A stretch of DNA of 64,000 bases from contig NZ_QAJL01000009.1 in the NCBI RefSeq assembly GCF_003852525.1, positions 1-64,000 of the forward strand. Direction: 5' to 3'. The position numbers and the translations under genes are program-made. Under the pieces are notes generated by a model. That model was not told where the DNA came from. It searched no databases and saw only the letters and a program-made list of their open reading frames with translations. Each line of letters begins with the position of its first letter. Positions within the stretch are counted from its first letter, which is position 1. Below, piece by piece: positions 51,385 through 61,700 of the stretch. The DNA comes from Pedobacter sp. KBW06. Its GTDB lineage: Bacteria > Bacteroidota > Bacteroidia > Sphingobacteriales > Sphingobacteriaceae.

Positions 51385-53166
51385 ATGGATGAAAATCAGC
51401 AATACTTGTTTCAGGTAAACCTAAAAGGGATGATCTCCCTGTTATCCGAACATTTGTATAGCAATCCGAACACGTTTGTAAGAGAGCTTCTTCAGAATGG
51501 TGTCGATGCGATCACCGCTTTAAGAACGATGGATGAACACCATGAAGGCTGCATCAGAATTCACCTGCCGGACAGCAAGCGGGCCGAACTGATCTTCGAA
51601 GACAATGGCATCGGACTTAAAGAAAATGAGATTCATAAATTTCTGGCCGTTATCGGCGAGAGCTCCAAACGCGAGGCCTTTGAAGCGAAAGATTATATCG
51701 GCAAATTTGGCATTGGCCTGCTTTCCTGTTTTGTGGTGAGCAATGAGATCATTGTGGAATCCAGATCAGCGCTTAGTGAGACTGCCGTAAGATGGACCGG
51801 AAAATCTGACGGCACTTACCACATCAGCCCCATCGAAGAGGAACGCCCCATCGGATCAAAGGTGATCCTTTATCCTAAAGAAGAGTTTAAATACCTGTTC
51901 AAGGCCGACGTGTTCCGCAAGAACCTCGAGTATTACGGAGAGGCATTGCCTATGCCGATCTACCTCCATTACGAAGAAACTGTTCATTGGATAAATGAAG
52001 CCGGTGCACTTTGGCTGGAATCATCGACGACTAAGGAAGCGCTGCTGGCCATTGGCAGGAAAGCCTTTAATACCGGGTTTTTAGATGCCTTTCCAATTTC
52101 AACTTCCGATGGCGAAGTTAAAGGCGTTGCCTATATCCTGCCTTATAAAACACAATTTAGCGGAAAACAAACCCATAAATTGTTTTTAAAAAGGATGTTT
52201 CTGAGCGATGATGATTGCCGCTTACTTCCGAAATGGGCGTTTTTTATCCGTTGTATCCTCAATGCAGATGGATTGGATGCCATCGCTTCCAGAGAGGCAC
52301 TGGTTTACAATGACGCTTTAAAAGGAGCGAAAAAAGAAATCGGAAACATCATTAAGGACTACCTTAAATCTATCGGCCTGATTGACCATAACATTTATCA
52401 GAAGCTGATCAGTACCCACTACCTCCACCTGAAAGCAATTGCAGCGGAAGACAACGAGCTTTTACAGGTGTTTATCGATGACCTTCCATTTGAGACGAAC
52501 AAAGGAATCCGGAGCTTTAGAAACATCAGAGAATTGGAGCATACCATTTTCTACACCCCAAATATTGACGATTTCAAACAGGTCCGCCGGATTGCCGGTG
52601 CTCAGGGAACCCTGATCATCAATGCCGCTTACACTTTTGAAGAGGAGCTGCTGAAAAAAATTCAACGTCTGGACAGCAGTCTCAAGATCGAACAAATCTC
52701 TCCGGGCAGCTTATTGAATAGCTTTCATGCCGTTGACACTTCCCTGGACCCTGCACTGGCTGATTTTGAAATCCGCGCTGCTGAAGTATTAAAAAAATTA
52801 AACTGCAGCTGTAGCCTGAAGATATTTAGCCCTGAAGATACCCCTGCAATATATGTTGCCCCACAGGACGAAATCAATGCAAAACAACCGGTGTCCCCGA
52901 GCAATCCGCTCACAGCCACGCTGAGTGCCTTTGCACCCAAAAAGAAAGCGGTACAACCGGTGCTGTGTTTCAATGCAGACAATAAACTGGTTAAAAGTAT
53001 GATTGGAATTAAAGACCCTTATGTTTTTCCTTCCATTGTTCACATTTTATACGTGCAATCCCTGCTCCTGGGAAAGTATCCTGTAAGTGATACAGAAATG
53101 AATTTATTTAACGAGGCACTCCATAGCCTGATCATTATGGGAATGGAGCATTTTATTAATATTTAA
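51385..53166 (+). CDS. Hsp90/HtpG-like ATPase
   Basis: This 593-residue GHKL ATPase related to Hsp90 begins with QVNLKGMISLLSEHLYSNPNTFVRELLQNGVDA, where HtpG has ELISNASDA; Glu34, Asn38 and Asp41 fit the nucleotide site. DNGIG (73-77), VIGESSKREAF and GKFGIGLLSCF (106-116) complete the N-domain. The middle and C-terminal parts are poorly conserved relative to HtpG, with a low-complexity segment before the C-terminus (NAKQPVSPSNPLTATLSAFAPKKK). It is therefore a divergent paralogue, not the housekeeping chaperone. It sits between Sel1 and TPR-like proteins with gaps of 1 and 7 bases. A chaperone or switch role with those partners is inferred. Confidence 0.85.
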   Translation: MDENQQYLFQVNLKGMISLLSEHLYSNPNTFVRELLQNGVDAITALRTMDEHHEGCIRIHLPDSKRAELIFEDNGIGLKENEIHKFLAVIGESSKREAFEAKDYIGKFGIGLLSCFVVSNEIIVESRSALSETAVRWTGKSDGTYHISPIEEERPIGSKVILYPKEEFKYLFKADVFRKNLEYYGEALPMPIYLHYEETVHWINEAGALWLESSTTKEALLAIGRKAFNTGFLDAFPISTSDGEVKGVAYILPYKTQFSGKQTHKLFLKRMFLSDDDCRLLPKWAFFIRCILNADGLDAIASREALVYNDALKGAKKEIGNIIKDYLKSIGLIDHNIYQKLISTHYLHLKAIAAEDNELLQVFIDDLPFETNKGIRSFRNIRELEHTIFYTPNIDDFKQVRRIAGAQGTLIINAAYTFEEELLKKIQRLDSSLKIEQISPGSLLNSFHAVDTSLDPALADFEIRAAEVLKKLNCSCSLKIFSPEDTPAIYVAPQDEINAKQPVSPSNPLTATLSAFAPKKKAVQPVLCFNADNKLVKSMIGIKDPYVFPSIVHILYVQSLLLGKYPVSDTEMNLFNEALHSLIIMGMEHFINI

Positions 53167-53173
53167 TTACACC

Positions 53174-54247
53174 ATGAGGTATACATTAGAAGTACAGAAA
53201 TTATTAAACCGTGCAAACCAGGAAAACATCCATCCAAAGGATGCAGGAAAACTACTGGTTCAGGCGATCCAGATTGCAGATGCGAACGAAGATGTAGAGT
53301 TGGGCTACGAACTGCGGTCGGATTTAATGGATAAAGAATGGGGGCTATCCGACAGAACGGAGTTTGTAAGCATTTTCAGCTGGATGTTAAATGCATATGA
53401 TGCCGATCCTGAAAACTACGAGATAGAAGACCTGCTTTGGAAATACAAATGGATTATCAATGAATTGTATTCCAATCCTGATGTTCCATTGGAACAAATC
53501 GAGCTCGTTCTTGAGGATTATAAGCGCAGGCTGGAAGAAAAAGGTCTGGGCATTCGTTCTTACTATTCCAAACAACTGAACGAAGCCTTGTATCAGCAGG
53601 ATGCTGCTAAAAGCACCATCTTTCTTGACCTCGTTAATGCGGTACCCAGGGATGAATTGAGCGATTGCAACGCTTGTGAAATGGATACAGAAGTAACCTA
53701 TCTCATCAATGAAGGTGAATTTAGCAAGGCTTATACCAAAGCCCTTCCCCTACTTCAAAAACAGTTTACCTGTGCCCATGTACCGGTGATCACTTTCTGT
53801 CAGCTATGCTACATGGCCATCAGAAACAATGAACTGGAAAAGGCAGCAGAATTGTTCCATCAGGCGGAAGAAGGATTGCAGGAAGTGGAAGACGACAGCT
53901 CCCTGATCACTTCTATTGGTGCGCTGATCGTTTATCTGTTTCATACCGATAAAGATAAAGGCTGGCAATATATCGGGAAATACCTTCCATGGGCCGACTC
54001 TACAAAAACAAGCCGCCGTTTCTTCTTCTCTCTAAATATGGCAGAAGCCTTAAAACAGGAAGATCAGGAGAAAGAGGTCAATATAGAATTACCGCATGAG
54101 CATCCGCTATATACCACATCAAACACCTATACAGTAAAGGATCTATACGACTATTATTACACAGAGGCGCAGCAATATGCCCTTGAGTTTGATGAACGCA
54201 ACAGAAACTCAAACTTTTCCCTTCAAATAGAAAAAGCGCTTAATTAA
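53174..54247 (+). CDS. Helical-repeat protein with paired cysteines
   Basis: This 357-residue soluble protein is almost entirely helical and probably TPR-like. It has clustered cysteines in the middle: CNAC at about residue 167, Cys about 201, and CQLC at about 213. Spaced like this they could bind zinc or iron-sulfur, or be structural. It is not a recognised family. It is the last gene of the Sel1/Hsp90-like cassette, 7 bases after it, and its final codons lie inside a perfect terminator palindrome. Together with the Sel1 protein it gives two repeat-scaffold proteins flanking one ATPase. Confidence 0.75.
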   Translation: MRYTLEVQKLLNRANQENIHPKDAGKLLVQAIQIADANEDVELGYELRSDLMDKEWGLSDRTEFVSIFSWMLNAYDADPENYEIEDLLWKYKWIINELYSNPDVPLEQIELVLEDYKRRLEEKGLGIRSYYSKQLNEALYQQDAAKSTIFLDLVNAVPRDELSDCNACEMDTEVTYLINEGEFSKAYTKALPLLQKQFTCAHVPVITFCQLCYMAIRNNELEKAAELFHQAEEGLQEVEDDSSLITSIGALIVYLFHTDKDKGWQYIGKYLPWADSTKTSRRFFFSLNMAEALKQEDQEKEVNIELPHEHPLYTTSNTYTVKDLYDYYYTEAQQYALEFDERNRNSNFSLQIEKALN

Positions 54248-54256
54248 GCGCTTTTT
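54231..54256. terminator. Bidirectional terminator over stop codon
   Basis: A perfect 26-base palindrome with A-run, GCGC and T-run is centred at 54243/54244. It includes the last codons and stop of the helical-repeat gene and ends 5 bases before the beta-lactamase stop, so it terminates both transcripts. Confidence 0.92.
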
Positions 54257-54260
54257 CTAT

Positions 54261-55073
54261 TTATTTCTTCAGAATATTCAGTTCATCAAGAATATCATAG
54301 ACGATATTCAGACGTGCATCGGCAAAATCGGCACCACGGTTTTCAGTCTGCATGCAGTTAGAGAAATAATACACATTGTCTTTAGTCGTCACATACCCCA
54401 CATACCATCCAATCGTTTGCTGCCCCTGTTTTCCTGAACCTGTTTTTGCCCTGATCACTACACCGGCACTATCTTTAACAATCATTATCTTTTTTACCAG
54501 ATCTATAGTACGTTGCGAGACAGGAAGTTTATCGCCCTGCAGTCTCCTTAAAAAATCAATCTGCCCCTCCGGCGTTACCCTCAATCCGCCACGGAGCCAA
54601 AAGCCATCTATTCCTCCTGAGATATCCGCATTACCGTAATTCAGCTTCTCCAGCCAGAATTTCATTTTTTTCTCACCGACCTTTCTCGCCAGCTCCTGAT
54701 AAAACCACACGGTGGAATTTTTGAAGGCAGCCTTCATATCCGTATCGGCATTCCAGGCAGGCATTGGCCGTGCCTTCCCATCCCATTTAAACACCACATT
54801 TTCACCTGCTACCGCTCCTGTCTCCAATGAAATCAGTGAGTTACAAATTTTAAAAGTGGAAGCTGGTGTAAAAGGCATCTTTGACTGTTCCTTATTGTAA
54901 TAGAGATACTTATTGTTCTTCTGATCGTAAAGGATAAAAGAACCATTCACTTTGTACCGATCGTAAAACTTTTTAAGGTCCCTGGTTTCAGCAGGATCTG
55001 TTGACTTAAAAGCGCTCAGTCCTGAAATTACCAACAGCATCAGAACGGCAAACAGCGGGGTATAGAATTTCAT
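54261..55073 (-). CDS. Class D (OXA-type) beta-lactamase
   Basis: This is a 270-residue exported serine enzyme. All class D motifs are present: STFK (Ser72-Lys75), S-x-V (Ser120-Val122), YGN (146-148), FWL (158-160) and KTG (210-212), followed by W-x-x-G (Trp223). The signal peptide spans about residues 1-20. It should hydrolyse beta-lactams, with acylation at Ser72 and a carbamylated Lys75. The spectrum cannot be predicted from the sequence by eye. It lies 11 bases downstream of a glutaminyl cyclase gene on the same strand and is probably chromosomal. No mobile element is nearby. Confidence 0.92.
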   Translation of the reverse strand: MKFYTPLFAVLMLLVISGLSAFKSTDPAETRDLKKFYDRYKVNGSFILYDQKNNKYLYYNKEQSKMPFTPASTFKICNSLISLETGAVAGENVVFKWDGKARPMPAWNADTDMKAAFKNSTVWFYQELARKVGEKKMKFWLEKLNYGNADISGGIDGFWLRGGLRVTPEGQIDFLRRLQGDKLPVSQRTIDLVKKIMIVKDSAGVVIRAKTGSGKQGQQTIGWYVGYVTTKDNVYYFSNCMQTENRGADFADARLNIVYDILDELNILKK

Positions 55074-55084
55074 ATGATATTTGG

Positions 55085-55906
55085 TTACTTATTCAGTTCA
55101 ATCTGGTAAATATTGGCCCATAGCTTCCCGGTAATATATATTTTATCAGAAGCAGGGTCGTAAGCAATTCCATTCATTTCTAATGCGCCTGGATTGTTGT
55201 TTTTCTCCTTAACTGCCAAAGCATTAAAATCCAGTTTACCTACCACTTTAGCCGTAGCCGGATCAATTTTAACGATGTCATTGGTTCCCCAGACATTGGC
55301 GTAGATAAACCCTTTAATAAACTCCAGTTCATTCAGTTTAGCTAAAGGCTGCCCGTTTTCTGTCACAGAAATGGTCTTCACCGGCGACAATTTTTCGGGA
55401 TCAAGAAAAGTTAATTGATCCGTACCATCACTCATGATCAGGGAAATGCTATCCGTTGTTAGTCCCCAGCCTTCTGCATTGGCATATTTAAATTCTTTGA
55501 GCTTTTTAAAGGTTGTCGCATCATAGACGAATCCCAGCTGATTTTTATAAGTAAGCTGGTAAAGCTTATTTTTCAGGATCACTATGCCCTCTCCAAAGTA
55601 TTTTGATCGGTCCAGCTCTACCTTGACATCAAGCTTACCGGTTTTCAAATCCTGAATGCCAATTAAGGAACGCGTGCTTGTCATATCAAGCGGGGAACCT
55701 GTGCTTTCAAAAAGTTTTCCCTGATGAAATAAAAATCCTTCGATGAATAAAGTGGTATCATGAGGGAAATTGTTCGTCACATAATAACTGAGTACAGGAG
55801 TTGAAGGCACTTCCACTGCAACAGCGTTTTTCTCCTGATGATTACTGTTTTGGCAGCTTTGCAAACCCAGCAATATAAGAATCGGGCAAATAATTTTTCT
55901 TTTCAT
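55085..55906 (-). CDS. Glutaminyl-peptide cyclotransferase
   Basis: This is a 273-residue lipoprotein (lipobox GLQSC, Cys18) when started at ATG 55906 (MKRKIICPIL). An upstream ATG at 55936 adds a leader that breaks the signal pattern. The rest is a five-bladed beta-propeller of the Glu_cyclase_2 type: HDTTLFIEGFLFHQGKLFESTGS, YANAEGWGLT, LNELEFIKGFIYANVW and PGALEMNGIAYDP are the conserved acidic/tryptophan positions. It converts N-terminal glutamine to pyroglutamate on exported proteins, which are frequent in Bacteroidota. It forms an operon with the class D beta-lactamase. Confidence 0.9.
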   Translation of the reverse strand: MKRKIICPILILLGLQSCQNSNHQEKNAVAVEVPSTPVLSYYVTNNFPHDTTLFIEGFLFHQGKLFESTGSPLDMTSTRSLIGIQDLKTGKLDVKVELDRSKYFGEGIVILKNKLYQLTYKNQLGFVYDATTFKKLKEFKYANAEGWGLTTDSISLIMSDGTDQLTFLDPEKLSPVKTISVTENGQPLAKLNELEFIKGFIYANVWGTNDIVKIDPATAKVVGKLDFNALAVKEKNNNPGALEMNGIAYDPASDKIYITGKLWANIYQIELNK

Positions 55907-56110
55907 ATGATCTGAAAGCAAATAAAAGAAAATCATCTTATTCTTTACCTATAATGGGGCAACTAATTCTAAAAAAACATCTTGTATTCAAATGCTCATA
56001 AAAAACTGCTCTTTCTGCCAGGTAATCCATTTCAACTATTTGCATGAGACTCCAAATCCCTGATCATTTCGATGAGATGACCTTGAATAGAAATTATTAA
56101 GGGATAAAGC

Positions 56111-57454
56111 TTATTCCAAAAATACCTTTAGCCGGCTGTTAAATTCAGCAACGATCTCCACCGGAGCGTAGTGCGTTGCTCCCTTAAAGATGACCAATTG
56201 AGAAGAAGGAATATTTGCTGCAATATATTTGGTATGTTTTTCCAGTACCATATCCTTTTCTCCCGCCATCACCAATACCGGGGCCTTGATCTGCTTTAGA
56301 TTTTCAACAGTGATATGAGGTTCATTCAGGAGCATGCTAAACAATCTGGCCTGTTTTTTTGACTGAACATCTGATTTTGCTTCCAGACCGTGGATAGACT
56401 TCTTAACTTCAGTCAGGATACTTCTTGGTATCGCTTCTTCTGTTGCAAACATCACAGCTCCCATCACCGCCAGCTTGTTCACATATGAGGGGTATTTATA
56501 GGCCATGATTAATCCCGTATTCCCTCCATCACTCCAACCATAGATACTGGCTTTTGGAATGTACAGCGAGTCAAGAAGTGTTTTCATATCTTCCGCAAAC
56601 AAATCGTAGTTAAGAGGATCAGTACTCAGATCTGTACTTTTACCCTGGCCACGGGTATCTACTGCAATAACTTTATAATATTTAGAAAACTCCAGGATCT
56701 GTTTCTTTAGGGCATAGATAGACTGACTGTTTCCATGCAGCAACAACAACGGTGCTCCTTGTCCATAAGTTTCGTAATAAATATTCGCATCATTCACCTT
56801 AACATAGGCTCCCGCAGCCGGGTTATTTCCGTATGGAACATACGCTTTGGGAACAGCATTAAAATCAGGCTTTAATTTAGCCTGACTGATGTCCTTTCCA
56901 TCGATAAGAATCCGGACATCGTCTACCCATAATTTACCTGTACCAGCCAGTCCAGGCCATATTCTAATATACTGTCCATCTTTTGGCAAAGGGATTTTAA
57001 CACTATATTCTTTCCAGTCTGCAGTTCCTTTAAGCTTTCTGGAATCCAGTCCGGCATACTTTATCCTGTCATAATCCGCATCATCAACCGCTACTCCCAG
57101 GGATGCAAAACCAGAAACCGATTCAAACTTCATAAAGGCTTTGATCTCCATTTCCTTACCCTCATATTTTGCAGGGATTGTTCCCAGTGATTGCCCCATA
57201 GATGAAGGATCCAGTGCATCTGTTTTTTCGATTAGTAAGGAACGCTTTCCGCTATGTTTTTCCGCGGTATCTGTGACGATCTTATACCCTTTCCTTTGTT
57301 GGTGTCCCAGCCAGAAATAAGGCAGGTTACCATTCTCCGTAAGTTCAAAACCCAGGTTAAATTCGTCGGGCTTCTGACTTGCAGGAAGTGTGCTTTGCGC
57401 CTGAGCAAGAGCGATACTGAACGAGACTAAAATGAAAGTAAAAATTCGGGTCAT
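56111..57454 (-). CDS. Exported alpha/beta hydrolase with beta-sandwich domain
   Basis: This 447-residue protein has a signal peptide (MTRIFTFILVSFSIALAQAQS). An N-terminal carbohydrate-binding-like beta domain (about residues 25-190) precedes an alpha/beta-hydrolase domain. HGNSQSIYAL forms the oxyanion region, YGWSDGGNTGLI holds the nucleophile (Ser about residue 305), and the late ATHYAPVEI holds the catalytic His. It resembles lipases or esterases of the 3-oxoadipate lactonase and chloroperoxidase group. Substrate is unknown, and no operon partner is seen. Confidence 0.88.
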   Translation of the reverse strand: MTRIFTFILVSFSIALAQAQSTLPASQKPDEFNLGFELTENGNLPYFWLGHQQRKGYKIVTDTAEKHSGKRSLLIEKTDALDPSSMGQSLGTIPAKYEGKEMEIKAFMKFESVSGFASLGVAVDDADYDRIKYAGLDSRKLKGTADWKEYSVKIPLPKDGQYIRIWPGLAGTGKLWVDDVRILIDGKDISQAKLKPDFNAVPKAYVPYGNNPAAGAYVKVNDANIYYETYGQGAPLLLLHGNSQSIYALKKQILEFSKYYKVIAVDTRGQGKSTDLSTDPLNYDLFAEDMKTLLDSLYIPKASIYGWSDGGNTGLIMAYKYPSYVNKLAVMGAVMFATEEAIPRSILTEVKKSIHGLEAKSDVQSKKQARLFSMLLNEPHITVENLKQIKAPVLVMAGEKDMVLEKHTKYIAANIPSSQLVIFKGATHYAPVEIVAEFNSRLKVFLE

Positions 57455-57613
57455 ATTATTTTATTTCCCACTAATCTATTGTTTTAACAGATCAACTTCA
57501 ATATTTTAACAACAGTTAACATTTACATCAATTCAATATCATTTTCATATCTGAAAATTTGATTATACTTTTTTAACTAACTTACCACCAATACTTTTAT
57601 TAACCTGCCCCAA

Positions 57614-57820
57614 CTATTTACCTCTTAGAATGACAATACCCAGAGTAATCACGCCAATGACTCCCAAAATTAGTCCGCCAACAAATATCGTTGTATTAAT
57701 TGGATGAGGCATCTTTATGGTAAAGCCGATTCCTAAACAAAACCATCCGCAAATCATTAATGCAATACCTGTTATTTTAAAAATATTTCTCATAAGAAGC
57801 AAGCCTGTTTTTTTATCCAT
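57614..57820 (-). CDS. Small two-helix membrane protein
   Basis: The product has 68 residues from ATG 57820 (MDKKTGLLLMRNIFK); ATG 57793 is an alternative. A longer frame to 57862 would start inside the terminator of the upstream gene. Two hydrophobic helices (ITGIALMICGWFCLGIGFTI and FVGGLILGVIGVITLGIVIL) are joined by a short charged loop. It is a small inner-membrane protein of unknown function. The separation from the neighbouring genes suggests its own transcript. Confidence 0.55.
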   Translation of the reverse strand: MDKKTGLLLMRNIFKITGIALMICGWFCLGIGFTIKMPHPINTTIFVGGLILGVIGVITLGIVILRGK

Positions 57821-57846
57821 CCCTGCTTCAAAATTCCGGAAAATAA

Positions 57847-57878
57847 AACAGCCTTTCAGCATTAACTGAAAGGCTGTT
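57847..57878 (-). terminator. Terminator of lipoprotein gene
   Basis: 13-bp perfect arms (57847-57859 with 57866-57878) enclose a 6-base loop. On the minus strand it is followed by TTTTATTTT. It ends the receptor/lipoprotein transcript and excludes the longest start of the small membrane protein. Confidence 0.93.
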
Positions 57879-57956
57879 GAGGATCTTGATAAATTAGAAA
57901 CCCTAAACTATCTCTGACCTGATTTAATTGGGATATTCAAATCAGTTCTTATACAA

Positions 57957-58775
57957 TTAGCGGGGAAACAACTGAACAAGGTCATAAAACTCTCCATAAG
58001 TCTGTCCACCGCCCGCTGCTTTCCGGTTAAAATAGAAACTCTGAACTTTGCCTGGCGAGACTCCATCGTAGGGGATTTCCAGGTTAATGATACTATCGTC
58101 TCTTTTCTTATTGATGTAATAATCCTTGGTCTTTGCATCCCTGATCACTACAATCGGATATAATTCAGTGCCACTTTGCTGCGGGTTGACCATTGGTACC
58201 TGAACTTTCAGGTAAGGCGTCCATTTTCCGGGTTGAACATTTTCCGCTATTGGAATAATAGTGGTATTTACGACGATGAGCGGGTCGGGCCTGGTATCAT
58301 CATAATAGTACTCCAGCACCTCAATGTTGATATTGGCCGGCGTAGCACCGCCTGTGGGTTCCAAATAAAAATTCGCAGTATACTCATCTCCCTGGGGTTC
58401 CGGATAGGTATACCCCTTACTGAATTTCAGTCCGTCGAAATAGAAAGCGGGAACAATATTTTGCTTGTCGTTGATCTTGAATTTTTGCTGATAAATCGTC
58501 TCTCCTGTACTTTTCCTTTTCAGCTCCATATTGATCTCATCCCTGGTAAAAGCAAGCTGGGTTTGTGTACCGGTAACCCGCACCCGTCCGTAATATTCCC
58601 GCAATTTAACCCCATCAAAATACTGTTCAACGGTATCGCCCAGCACAAATCCTTTGATACTGAATTCTTTGTTAATTGCTTTTATTTCCGGAAATACCGG
58701 GATTCCGTCCTTTTCACATGCACTAAACAGGAATACGAGCGCTGCCAGGTAAATTATTTTAAATGTCTTAATCAT
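57957..58775 (-). CDS. Receptor-associated lipoprotein of unknown family
   Basis: This 272-residue lipoprotein (lipobox LFSAC, Cys20) has a beta-rich body, for example VRVTGTQTQLAFTRDEINMEL and TANFYLEPTGG. I do not recognise the family. It is 12 bases downstream of the TonB-dependent receptor gene and ends the transcript of the sigma/FecR/receptor system. By analogy with SusD-like partners, it may be a surface substrate-binding protein for that receptor, but its sequence shows no SusD features. Confidence 0.7.
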   Translation of the reverse strand: MIKTFKIIYLAALVFLFSACEKDGIPVFPEIKAINKEFSIKGFVLGDTVEQYFDGVKLREYYGRVRVTGTQTQLAFTRDEINMELKRKSTGETIYQQKFKINDKQNIVPAFYFDGLKFSKGYTYPEPQGDEYTANFYLEPTGGATPANINIEVLEYYYDDTRPDPLIVVNTTIIPIAENVQPGKWTPYLKVQVPMVNPQQSGTELYPIVVIRDAKTKDYYINKKRDDSIINLEIPYDGVSPGKVQSFYFNRKAAGGGQTYGEFYDLVQLFPR

Positions 58776-58787
58776 GATCTGTTTAAA

Positions 58788-61700
58788 TTAGAAGTTATAA
58801 GAAAAAGAGAGACTGAACGTACGGCCAACATAGCGGGTAGAAGTTTGGCGGTCGCCAACTTGCCGGTTCGTTACCGGATCTACATAGCCTTCTTCAAATT
58901 TCTCTGAGAAACCGAATTTATATTTGTACTTGTCGTTCCATTCCAAATCCATCAAATGTTCTGTACCCGGCTTTTGTTCATAGGTACTCTGGTCATTGAT
59001 AAAATAACGGAAAGGGGCATCGAGCAGGTTACTCATGTTGAGCTTGGTTTCCATTTTTCCCTTCAGGAATTTATAGCTGATCTGCGCATCCATTTGTGAA
59101 CGCGGTCTTTCATACTCCACCAGGCCAGGTTCAATTCCGGTAATGAATGTCTTGTACCCGGCATGGTTATAGGTAAGGTTTAAGCCCAGCTTTTTGCCCA
59201 CATATTGGATCCCCGCATTGTACAGCAGTGGAACCTGTCCATACAAAGCACGCGGATATTTCATGTATTTATAATACATTGTATCCACTCCATTAGCCGT
59301 CTTTTCGTACTGTACGTCCCTTGCCCTGACCTCCGATTTCTGCAGCGTCAGGTTACCACTCAGGTAAATGTCTTTAAGAAAAGGAAGCCCCTGGTATAGA
59401 AACCCCAGATTTTTACGCAGTTCAAATTCCCAGCCCCTTACTTTCGCCCAGTCGGAATTGGAAACGGTGATGTAACCTCTTCCATTATTTTCCCTGTCGA
59501 TCCTGTAATATTCCGCTGGTTTATCAAAATACTTATAGAAATAGGCTACCGACAACAACTCTCCTGCTCCGGGAAACAACTCGATCTTGGCATCGTAATT
59601 ATCAATCAGGGTACTGCTCACTCCGGAGCTTCTCACATCTGAACCGTAGTTCGGGTTGAAACGGGAGAACCTCGAACTTTCCATCAACCCCGGCCTGACC
59701 GCAGCTTTGGCATAAGATGCACGTAGGTTCAGGTCCTTTAAAGGGGAATAAGTAAGGTTGGCTGAAGGCAGAAAATACCAGTCTTTCTTTTCCTCAAAAA
59801 ATATTTTGCTGTTTAAGTCCTTTAGCAAACTGGCAGAATTCACCAGGGTATCCAGCTTGAAATATTCAGCTCTGACTCCCCATACCACCCGCAGGTTGGG
59901 TAGCAATTTATGGTCTAACATGGCAAATGCACCACTGTTTACACTTTTCGCCTCGAATTTATTCGAGCCATAGTCCTGCTTAAAATAAAACAGGTTGTTG
60001 CCGGCATTTTCCATGCCCATATATTTGCCCCAGTCCTGAATGGAAATCAGCTCCGTTGGAACTGTAGAACTCGCCGATTTTACGATGGGCAGGATTTCCC
60101 AGTCATAGTAGGCATGTTTTTTCAGATAGTTTCCGCCAGCCTTAAAGATGTGCTGAGTCCTGCCCAGCTTAAAATCGTAAGCAGCACTCAGGGTCGCATC
60201 AAAATTTCGTTCCTTGTAAATGTATTCACCACGGAACAGGGTACCAGCACCAGGATCAGTTGTACTACCAGGTGTGTAGCTATACAGCACACCGTTTCCG
60301 ATTTCTGCACCTCCCAATGAAGCAGATATGGCATCCTGCTCCAGGGCTTTCAAAGATGTCCTGGCCAGGCTCCATTCTATCTTGAAGGGCTGCAGGCGAT
60401 GAACACCGCTGACCTTATTCTGTAGCAGGTCTGTGAATTTCGGCCGGTCATCTTCCTCTATGTCCGGAAATTTCCTGTTGTCCTCATTCTTTGGATTGTT
60501 ATGGTCCCAGCCCGTATAACGGCTAAACCGGTTGTCAAAAATCCGGGTGTATAAGTTGTAAGTGTTGATCTGGTGCTTTTCCGTTTTAAAACCTCCGTTC
60601 AACATTAAACCCAAGGTGGTATTAAACCCATATATATTTCCAGTATTGATGTCGGTGGGATCGTCTCCCCGCGTAGGTGCCTGCGTCCAGTCTCCACGAC
60701 GCATGGTAGACACGTAATCATTGGTTTGCGTATTCCGGTAACTCAGCGAGCCCACAAATCCAAGCTTACGCTCTTTGTTACTGCTCAATGCATAAGACCT
60801 TCCTAAACTTAACAGATAATTTTGCGAAGGCATAGATTGGAAAGTACGTGCGCCCAAACGTTCTGTACCGCCGATACGTTTGTTTTGTTCAGCCACCTGT
60901 GCAGCCTTGATTTCATTCTTACTGTCGTCCTGAGCGGGATTGAACTTTCCAACCAGATTTAGCAGGCCATCCGGAAAATGGGACCTTCCACCGTCGTCAA
61001 AACCCAGATAATCATATTTGCCGCGGCCATAACTCAAAAAATCTTTCCCCGTAGTCCGGCTGTTAAAAGAACTTCCTGCACTCAGGGAAAGGAAATTGCT
61101 TTCCGGTACAGATTTCGTGGTGATTTGAACCAGACCTCCTGCAAATCCATAAGGCATATCTGCGGTGATGGACTTGGCCACCACGATGTTTTCAACCAGA
61201 TTTGTAGGAATCAGGTTAAACTCAAAATCACGCTCCTGTACATCTGTGCTGGGCAAGGTACTTCCGTTTAGCAGTGATACATTGTAACGCTCTGCAATGC
61301 CACGGATCACTACCTTTTTATTTTCATTGGTAGATACCCCGGTAATCCGTTTCAGCGTTTCCCCCACATGCTTGTCCGGTGTGGCGCTGATCTGCTCTGA
61401 GGAGATCCCGTCTGAGAAGTTGGAGGTATTCTTTTGTAATGCATATAACCCCGCTGCCGATGCTTTTTTATAGCTGGAAGTGATGACTACCTCCGATAAA
61501 CCTTTGGCATCAGGTTTCATGGAAATATCCAGCGCCGTAATTTCCCCTTCGCGAACCACAATATCGGTAATCCGCTGTTTCAAATAAGAGATATAACTGA
61601 CCTCCAATGTATAAGTACCCGGCTTCAGGCTGATGCTATATCTACCATCTACCGTACTTTGCACTGCCTGTCCGGTCTCTATAATCTTCACAGTGGTACT

